Assembly: GCA_037367355.1 (NCBI GenBank)
Contig: CM074698.1
Span: 1,860,001 to 1,924,000, forward strand
Direction: 5' to 3'
Length of the DNA stretch: 64,000 nt
From: Neoscytalidium dimidiatum
Lineage: Eukaryota; Ascomycota; Dothideomycetes; Botryosphaeriales; Botryosphaeriaceae
Shown here: positions 57,329 through 64,000 of the stretch, piece by piece
How positions within the stretch are numbered: position 1 is the first letter of the stretch
How the letters are laid out: the number at the start of each line of letters is the position of its first letter
Program-made: the position numbers and the translations under genes
Notes under the pieces: model-generated
The model's input: only the letters and a program-made list of their open reading frames with translations
The model's database searches: none
What the model was told of the DNA's origin: nothing

Positions 57329-58682
57329 ATGGCATTGCTCGTGGACAAACACAGGCCACGTTCTCTCGATGCGCTCACATACCACCGTGAGCTCTCCGAC
57401 CGCCTCCGCGCTCTCGTAGGCCCTCCCCGCCAACTGCACCGCCCGCTCGCCCTTGCCCATCACAACGCTCCTCCCCCAGAACCTACCCTCGCACCTTAGA
57501 TACTCGCAGCGCTGACACGATGCCCGTCTCTACCCACAGGCACAAAGCGGCGACTTCCCCCACCTCCTCGTGTACGGGCCCTCGGGCGCGGGCAAGAAGA
57601 CGCGCATCGTCGCGACGCTGAAGGAACTGTACGGGCCGGGCGTGGAGAAGATCAAGATCGACAGCCGCGTGTTCCAGACGTCGACGAACCGCAAGCTGGA
57701 GTTCAACATCGTGGCGTCCAACTACCACCTGGAGATCACGCCGAGCGACGTCGGCAACTACGACCGCGTCGTCGTGCAGGACCTGCTGAAGGAGGTCGCG
57801 CAGACGCAGCAGGTCGACCTGGCCGCCAAGCAGCGCTTCAAGGTCGTCGTGGTCAACGAGGCGGATCATCTCACGAGGGATGCGCAGGCCGCGTTGAGGA
57901 GGACGATGGAGAAGTACAGCCCGAATTTGAGGTTGATCCTGCTGGCGGAGAGCACCAGCAATATCATTGCGCCGATCAGGAGTAGGACGTTATTGGTTCG
58001 GGTGGCTGCGCCGACGGAGGAGGACATCGCAGAGGCGTTGAAGGTGGCAGGCAGGAAGGAAGGGTGGAAGGAGAATGAGGCGCTGAATAAACGGATTGCG
58101 AAGGAGTGCGGAAGGAATTTGAGAAGGGCGCTATTGATGTTTGAGGCGGTTCATGCGCAGAAGTGAGTGCTTCGTTTTCCTGTGTTTTCGACTTGCGAGC
58201 ATACTGACTTGGTTCGCAGCGAGAACGTCACGGAGAACACGCCAATCCCGCCCCCGGATTGGGAGGCGCTCATAGGCCAGATTGCGAAGGAGATCGTCGA
58301 GGAGCGCTCGCCCGCCCGCATCATGCAGGTGCGCGCGAAGCTGTATGATTTGCTCACCCACTGCATTCCGCCAACGACGATCCTCAAGACGCTTACTTGG
58401 AAGCTGATACCTCTTTGCGATGACGAACTCAAGGCTGATGTGGTAAAGTGGAGTGCGTTCTATGAGCACAGGATAAAGATGGGAAGCGTGAGTAAGACGT
58501 CGCATATGGTGGGGGTGGCTGGCTGACGTTCTGTGCAGAAGGTGATTTTCCATCTTGAGGCCTTTGTAGCCAAGTTCATGCGCTTGTATGAGAGGTACGA
58601 TTCTATCATTTGGATGATATGTTTGTTGGTATACGACTGACGTATTGACAGCCATCTCATGGGTATCGACATTGACTTCTAA
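57329..58682 (+). CDS. RFC5: Replication factor C subunit 5 (clamp loader)
   Basis: Five exons: 57329-57415, 57540-58162, 58220-58487, 58539-58594 and 58652-58682; 354 aa, the length of yeast Rfc5 (human RFC3). The first exon gives MALLVDKHRPRSLDALTYHR, the next starts AQSGDFPHLLVYGPSGAGKK with the Walker A lysine. The Walker B position reads VVNEADHL instead of DExx, as is normal for this non-catalytic subunit. ALRRTMEKYSPNLRLILLA is the arginine-finger (SRC-like) helix, and the C-terminal collar runs through the last small exons to MGIDIDF. It helps load PCNA on DNA in the nucleus. The last exon has just 31 bp, so automated models may miss it. Confidence 0.95.
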
Positions 58683-60880
58683 GTTCCGGGGCCAGGTGAT
58701 ACTACGAAAGCCACGACGAAGATGATGAGACCTACTCGTTATAAGGAAACATAGCCTTAAGGGGCTGCAGTGCCTATTTACATAAAATGGCTTAGGATGG
58801 GGGAACCGGCGTTTCTATAGGCGGCATGTTCTACAGCAGGCATGGGATATTACTGCTTCTTGATTGTTGATTTGTATGTTACTGGAAGACATATGTGGAG
58901 GGTGATGGACCATTCCAAACATAGACATCCTCTTTCAACCTCCCACAGCATCATTTCATCGCTAGGGAGTGGTTGCCACTTTCATATTTTGATCTAAGCG
59001 GGTGCTATGCCTAGATTAGGCGTTGATCTGAAGGCTATCATCAGTTAACAACAGCCCAGACTCTAGTACCAATCCGAAACAAAACAGGACAACAGGTGAA
59101 CAGGAAGAAAGAAGGAATACAAAACGGTTTGGCGTAGGTCGAACTAATGGCCTGGCCTACTCCGTCCGGAGGTCTCGGTAATCACCCTGACATACGCGGA
59201 ATATTGTCTCGCGCCAGCTTGGCCGCATTTCCTACTACTCCCGTACTGGCTAACGTTTACGGTATTGCCTATATAGCTTATATGAATAGCCGTTGTCCCG
59301 CGTGCGTAGTAAAAGCCCGTGGTCTTTCGAAGGCGAAGACAGCCTTCTACTTTACGTATTTCTTAGCTGTCTCTTAAAACGGGATCCTATTCCCCGCGTC
59401 CCCACACCCTCAACACTCCGCGCAGCTAGTTCAGACCAATCTTCACTCTTGCGTCAAGATAGGTTCTATTAGATACACACTGCATTTCGCTCCCGCATAC
59501 TTACTTCCAACCCTTGCGTCATTCAATCTTGAGCACATGTCGGCTTCACGGCCTTGTTTGTGCTAACCTAGTCCTCCCCAGACGCTCACCACCGCACTAC
59601 CCATCACGCCCTTAGCACAAGTGCGCGCACCCCTACACCCTTCCATACCCTTGTTGCTCGACACCGTCTCGCACGTGTTCATCTCCACGAATCCATATGA
59701 ATTCTTTTGCTCTATGTGTCGAGTCTATCTTCCATCGATGCCACCATCACAGTCACAAGGATAAGGTCCGATGCGTCTCTTTGTAATTAGCCTTCTTGAA
59801 CGCTACAACAGACTGCTCACCGTGCTCGCCCAGCAGCACACCGCACTCATTACCAAGGAACGGCTCCCAGGGAAATTTGGGGCGGCTTGCGCGTCGATAT
59901 TCGCATGCAGATCTTCAATTCTGCGCTGTTCCTCGCAGGTATTTCAGGTGAGACTTCCAATGAACTCTGGAAGTGTGAGATTTTGGGATAAGGTATTATT
60001 GGGGCAGGAAGAACGATCCGCTAAGAGTGAATGGGGGGCGCCTCAGATGACTGAGGATCACAACTATTGTTAGTGTGTGGTCGGTTGGAGCGAGTGTTGA
60101 TGGCAGCTACAAGCACCGCAACTGCTGCGAGACTCATTCCGTTTGTTCTGTTGGATGGTTTGGTCAGGTTTGCGTATTGGTGCCGCGCGTTTCTTTCGTC
60201 TTGGCTGTGACATTGGAGTGAAGATGACAGAGACGATGAGTCAGGTGCTTCATAGCAATAGAGGTATCAGGTCGGGAAGAGAGAGGGGGGAGGAAGCTGG
60301 GCAGTGAGTAGGAAACATGGAGGTGTCCTATGTCGAGGCAGGAGGTTCTGGAAGAAGAACTAGGATAGGTGGCGGGAGAGGTGAGGGAACGTTAATGAAA
60401 AGCAGATTAGTGAAATAGTGTTCAACACATGTGAAGATTTTTCGTTTCTTTAACGCCAAGCAACCCTACAGATACTTTGTCAAATGTCTTGCGCGCTTGT
60501 ATCAGATCGAGTATGGGTATAATTTTCGACGTGGATCGACTTCCAAATGCTCGAGTGAAATCAGAACAAGGCCGCCTTTCCAATTCTCTTTAAAATCGGC
60601 CAAGCAGTATTATATCGTTGAACCCGAAAACCGTATGCAGAGAGAGGAATAAGAAGAGAGTAAGGTCTGCCATTGACAGGGCTGTCAATTGGCGGAAGAG
60701 GAAAGCTATGAGGCTCTGCCGTTGGGTCCAAATTGAGGCAGCAGTGAGGATGGTAGGGAAAGTTGAACGATTGGGAAAAAGAATAAGAGCCAGCCTCTCT
60801 CTGTACAACATGTACGGATCTTTTTCCAGCATTCTTTAGGTGTTGCTTTCATTAAGACGGTAGCACCTTAAGAATGTCGT
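58683..60880. other. Intergenic, no gene recognised
   Basis: 2.2 kb with short frames only (for example 59147-59377 plus, 76 codons) and no convincing motif or RNA gene. Confidence 0.45.
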
Positions 60881-62140
60881 TTATGATGCCGGCGGTTGAC
60901 TATCATGCACCAATCCGCCTCCAGAGGTGGAGTGCCCATGATGACCACCACTCAAACGGAACACCTTCTTCACACTCTCGACACCCCTCTGTAAGTGTGG
61001 ATGATGTGCCAAGAACTCGCCGTGGTGTCCACTGCCACCGGCAGCCGAAGCCCCCTTCCCTCCAGCTCCATCGCCGGCACTTCCACCTCCAAGAACTGCT
61101 GCCAGAGTGCTGACCCGTCCTCCCACGGTAGTAACCTTCTTCCTCCCCATGAGCGGATCGGCCGGGCCGGGCCGCGGCGGCCATTCGCCATCATCCTTCC
61201 ATCCCTGCACCAGCGCTCGTGTCATGTGCGACAAATTGATCGGGACCTTCGGCGTCTGCCCCGCAACAACAATCTTGCCATAGATATCCGGATAGGCTTT
61301 GGGGGTGATCGACTGGCGAATGGCACTATGCGGGAGCAACGGCGGGGCAAGCGGGACGAGAGGCTCCTCCGACGCAGGTATATCGACGATGATCCTCTTC
61401 TTCTTCTTCTTCTTCTTCTTCTGCTCGCCCCCTCCAGCGGTCTCACCCTCCGTTCCCATGACCGAGTCGCCTTCCCATTCACCCTCCTTCACCTCCTCTG
61501 CCTTCTCCTCATCATCCTCCTCCTCCTCCTCCACAACCGCGGCCGTCTCCACCAACACCATCTCCACTTCCCTCCTCGCCACCACCTCCTCCGCCTCCAT
61601 CTCGCTGCTCGTCCGACTCCTCCTCCTCGCGTACTTCCTCACGCTCGCCGCGCCCGTCCACTTGTCCCGCCTGCGCACGAAGCACCGCACGCCGTCGTTC
61701 CAGCGCATCTCCTCCTCGAGCGCGGCCCGGCGCCTGCGCTTGCGCCGCAGCGCGCGCTCCTCGAGGCGCCTGCCCACATGGTCCGGCGAGTCGAACTTGT
61801 ACTCCCTGCCACCCTCAGCATTGCTCGCGTCCGACGGCGCGTTGTTCGGCTGTTGCTGCTCGTTGTAGGCTCCGCCATCGTCGTCGCTTTCGTCGTCCTC
61901 GTCCGTGCTCCCGTAGTACCGCTCGCGGAACTCGGTCACGCCGTGGAGCTCGTCCTCGGAAGGGCCCGTCTCGTCAGCGGCCGAGGAGGCGGCTGCGGCG
62001 GTGGCGGGGTCGGCGTCGTTGATGCTGGCGTTGGAGTCGTTGCTGTCGCGCTCGTCGAGGCCCGGGAAGGTCCAGTCGTTGCGGACGCGCTCGGTGAGGT
62101 AGCGGCGCGCGTCGCGGGCGGCGGATTGGTTGGTGTCCAT
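60881..62140 (-). CDS. DUF4050 / Gag1-like clamp-domain protein
   Basis: Single exon, 419 aa, starting MDTNQSAARDARRYLTERVR. The conserved part includes the N-terminal RNDWTFPGL, a central EMRWNDGVRCFVRRRDKWTG at about 155-175, and YPDIYGKIVVAGQTPKVPIN with ALVQGWKDDGEWPPRP near 300-345. This matches DUF4050, also called the Gag1-like clamp domain after an S. pombe TORC1-related protein. Function in filamentous fungi is unknown to me. Acidic (EEEEEDDEE) and poly-Lys tracts separate the blocks. The Lys tract is encoded by a pure CTT/AAG repeat (about 61395-61422). The C-terminus is Gly/His/Ser-rich. Confidence 0.75.
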   Translation of the reverse strand: MDTNQSAARDARRYLTERVRNDWTFPGLDERDSNDSNASINDADPATAAAASSAADETGPSEDELHGVTEFRERYYGSTDEDDESDDDGGAYNEQQQPNNAPSDASNAEGGREYKFDSPDHVGRRLEERALRRKRRRRAALEEEMRWNDGVRCFVRRRDKWTGAASVRKYARRRSRTSSEMEAEEVVARREVEMVLVETAAVVEEEEEDDEEKAEEVKEGEWEGDSVMGTEGETAGGGEQKKKKKKKKRIIVDIPASEEPLVPLAPPLLPHSAIRQSITPKAYPDIYGKIVVAGQTPKVPINLSHMTRALVQGWKDDGEWPPRPGPADPLMGRKKVTTVGGRVSTLAAVLGGGSAGDGAGGKGASAAGGSGHHGEFLAHHPHLQRGVESVKKVFRLSGGHHGHSTSGGGLVHDSQPPAS

Positions 62141-63041
62141 TGCGTGTGTGGTCTTGGCTTTCTATCAATGAAAGGGAAACAATGGTCGTAGCAGTTTTCT
62201 TTCTGTCGCGCACACGCACGCACGCACGCACGCACACAGCGCACTGGACGTGTATGAGGGCGCGCGTATGTACTTAGTAGAGCTTGGGCGAGCTTCTTGT
62301 TGGCTGGATTCGGTGCTTTCTTTGCCTGCTTCCTCTACCAGGCTTTACAGAATAACAACCGCGCGGCCGTGGCGATGTGCCAAGGCCATCCAGCAAAAGG
62401 GCAAAAGTCGGTGTCGAAAATGATGGAGATAAGTCCGTTGGGGCCAGCGTAAAAATGCAAGAAGGAAGCAAGAAATGCGCCTTTTGCGTGGAGCACGCGA
62501 GCGAGAATGTGGCGTCGAGAGCGAATAGAGAGAGAGGGAGCTGCGCTGCCCAGCGGCGGCGACGGTGCGCCTGCGCTTGCGCTTGCGATAACTGGAAGTA
62601 TGGCCTGATCTGCCGTGACGTTTCTTGCCCGTCGGCAGCTGTCGCGCTGGGCTGGCTCTCGGCGAAAGGAGGAAGGAAAGGAGCTGGGACCCCAGTCGGT
62701 AGCGCGCGCACCGTTGGCCGGCCGGGGAGTTTAAAAAGGTTGTGTCATGCAAAAGAATGCTGGGGAAAAAGGACATGACCAGGATGCCGACCTGAACCCA
62801 CTATCCTTGATGTCACGAGGGCGCCGTTGCCGCCTCGTCAATCGCACCATGGGCTTCTTGCCCAGAGAATGCCATGCCACATATTGATCTCATCATTGAC
62901 TCATGGTTCTTTATCTATCAACAGGAACGCCGGATATCATTCATTCGAACGGAAAGGTCCCCTTTTAATACCCTGGCCAACCCAAGAATGCCGTACGTAA
63001 TATGTCGTAACCGAAACGCTTCCCCATGTCTCCACCTCTTC
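62141..63041. other. Intergenic with a CACG repeat
   Basis: Promoter side of the DUF4050 gene and the TSR1 3' flank. Contains about five CACG units at 62213-62234. Frames here are not gene-like. Confidence 0.5.
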
Positions 63042-64000
63042 TCATAGCGCCTCCCCCGCCTTGAGCGCACGCGCCTCGCGGGGCCACACGCGCTTGTACA
63101 GGCTGACGCCAACCGCGTCCTGCGGATTAATCCGCCCATCGAATGTCGCCTTGAAGTAGCCATGCGTACCTAAGCTCTCCTTGATGAAACCACTGCGACC
63201 GCGCTTCGTCCACAGCTGCAGCGCCTTAAACCATTGCACGTCCTCCGCGTTGAAGAACATGTATCGCACTGTCACCACGCGCTTGTGGATCTTGTACGGG
63301 TGGCCCGTGAGAATGATCCGCTTAGCAATCACGCGTGACGTCGAAGGCGGCAGCGATGTGCCTGTGCCAATTAGCTGCAACTCGCCCTCAGCAGCCTCGT
63401 CAGCCTCAGCGTCCATCGCCGTGTCCTCGCCATCTGCGCCGTCTTCCTCTTCCGGCACAACACGCTTGAAGAAAAGTGCGGGGACGGAGCCCCATGTAAT
63501 TGGTGCCACGAACGTCGCAATCGCGCTGCGACCTGGGTGCAGGAACCTGTCGAACTTGTGGACATCGTTCGGGCTATTGCCTGATGCTGAGAAGACTGGG
63601 TTGATCTTGAAGCGCCTTGGGCCACACTGGAGAATAAGCTCCTCCTTGCTCTTGATTGGCTCTTCGTAGTCCGAGCTCAGCGTGATGCTGTAGTTAACAG
63701 CAGTGCGCTTGTGCTCATGGCGCAGCAGCGAGAAAAGGGCCAACGTATGCTCTGGGTTGTAGATGCTCTGCAGGGAGAGAGGCACGTTACGAAGGTGCAC
63801 GTTGACACGAGTGCCAGGCTGGACACCGCCAACCAGAGCTTCTCTCAAGACGCGTGCTTTGGCGCCCTTGTAGTCTGAAATCTCCAGGAGACGCCTCCAG
63901 TACTCAGGCTCGTATGGCCTATCTTCTTCCGTCTCCCAGTGACTTGTCCTCAGGCTCTTGAGTCCCCTGTACTTGGCAAGACGTTCTCGTGCGAGCACAT
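63042..64000 (-). CDS. TSR1: Ribosome biogenesis protein TSR1, C-terminal part (5' end outside window)
   Basis: Frame open from the window edge to the stop at 63042 (about 319 residues). Ordered TSR1 landmarks: YRGLKSLRTSHWETEEDRPY, REALVGGVQPGTRV, SLLRHEHKRTAVNYSITLSS, QCGPRRFKINPVFS, DVHKFDRFLHPGR, PITWGSVPALFFKR, GHPYKIHKRVVTVRYMFFN, and ESLGTHGYFKATFDGRINPQ near the end. TSR1 is a GTPase-like factor, related to Bms1, that binds pre-40S particles during small-subunit maturation. The N-terminal GTPase-like domain is beyond the edge. An acidic insert (EEEDGADGEDTAMDAEADE) sits before the last block. No intron in the visible part. Confidence 0.95.
   Translation of the reverse strand, partial: VLARERLAKYRGLKSLRTSHWETEEDRPYEPEYWRRLLEISDYKGAKARVLREALVGGVQPGTRVNVHLRNVPLSLQSIYNPEHTLALFSLLRHEHKRTAVNYSITLSSDYEEPIKSKEELILQCGPRRFKINPVFSASGNSPNDVHKFDRFLHPGRSAIATFVAPITWGSVPALFFKRVVPEEEDGADGEDTAMDAEADEAAEGELQLIGTGTSLPPSTSRVIAKRIILTGHPYKIHKRVVTVRYMFFNAEDVQWFKALQLWTKRGRSGFIKESLGTHGYFKATFDGRINPQDAVGVSLYKRVWPREARALKAGEAL

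Noticed and set aside
59147..59377. 76-codon plus-strand frame
   Set aside because: No homology recognised and no supporting signals.
60995..62191. 398-codon plus-strand frame opposite the DUF4050 gene
   Set aside because: Shadow frame made of Leu/His/Arg repeats; the minus strand carries the conserved DUF4050 blocks.
1..64000. tRNA, rRNA or CRISPR features
   Set aside because: I scanned for T-loop-like GTTCRANTC contexts with paired arms and for spaced direct repeats and found none convincing; CRISPR is not expected in a fungus. A tRNAscan or Infernal run would be decisive.

Overview
The window is nuclear DNA of a filamentous ascomycete (Pezizomycotina). The evidence is short GT-AG introns of 48-125 bp in most genes, gene families typical of that group (norsolorinic-acid-reductase-like AKRs, LovD-like esterase, DUF7514, Stc1, STE11 with SAM and RBD domains), and transposable elements carrying the C-to-T signature of repeat-induced point mutation (RIP: CpA changed to TpA on both strands). 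A class within the Pezizomycotina cannot be named from sequence alone.

Layout. (1) 1-14.1 kb is an accessory region. It holds a type-B carboxylesterase (cut by the window edge), the decayed end of a GT32 glycosyltransferase, a secreted beta-propeller protein, a LovD-like serine esterase, a medium-chain enoyl/quinone reductase, two norsolorinic-acid-reductase-like AKRs and an NmrA-like protein, partly as divergent pairs. It resembles a secondary-metabolism or catabolic cluster, but no PKS, NRPS, terpene synthase or pathway regulator is visible. (2) 15.0-34.6 kb is a transposon island. It contains a pogo-like remnant, two RIP-degraded inverted-repeat elements, a LINE ORF1 remnant and two neighbouring Ty3/gypsy chromoviruses. 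One chromovirus (16917-23594) has no RIP but has mismatched LTRs and no target duplication. The other (25091-31658) is saturated with RIP, has a TTTAG target duplication and sits inside the LINE. (3) 35.2-38.5 kb is a DHA2-type MFS transporter gene split by a Tc1/mariner element inserted at a TA and then RIP-mutated. (4) 40.2-64 kb is the conserved housekeeping part: RAD7, a Stc1-domain protein, a zinc alcohol dehydrogenase, a DUF7514 protein, the STE11-type MAPKKK, replication factor C subunit 5, a DUF4050/Gag1-like protein and the C-terminal part of TSR1.

The most unusual signal is a small antisense gene near the 3' end of both chromoviruses. In the un-RIPed copy it reads as a spliced, Ala/Arg/Glu-rich coiled-coil protein (minus strand 22945-22427, one 48-bp intron). 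In the second copy, whose 3' tail is otherwise largely unalignable by eye, the same strand and place holds a frame whose stops are nearly all RIP-type and which keeps the same N-terminal pattern (MASP..FRR(L/I)D) and a later EAQ...RR...LLR...LF.R pattern. This suggests that an antisense accessory protein is maintained across chromovirus lineages.

All exon models were made by eye from splice signals, reading phase and family resemblance. No database search or transcript data were available.
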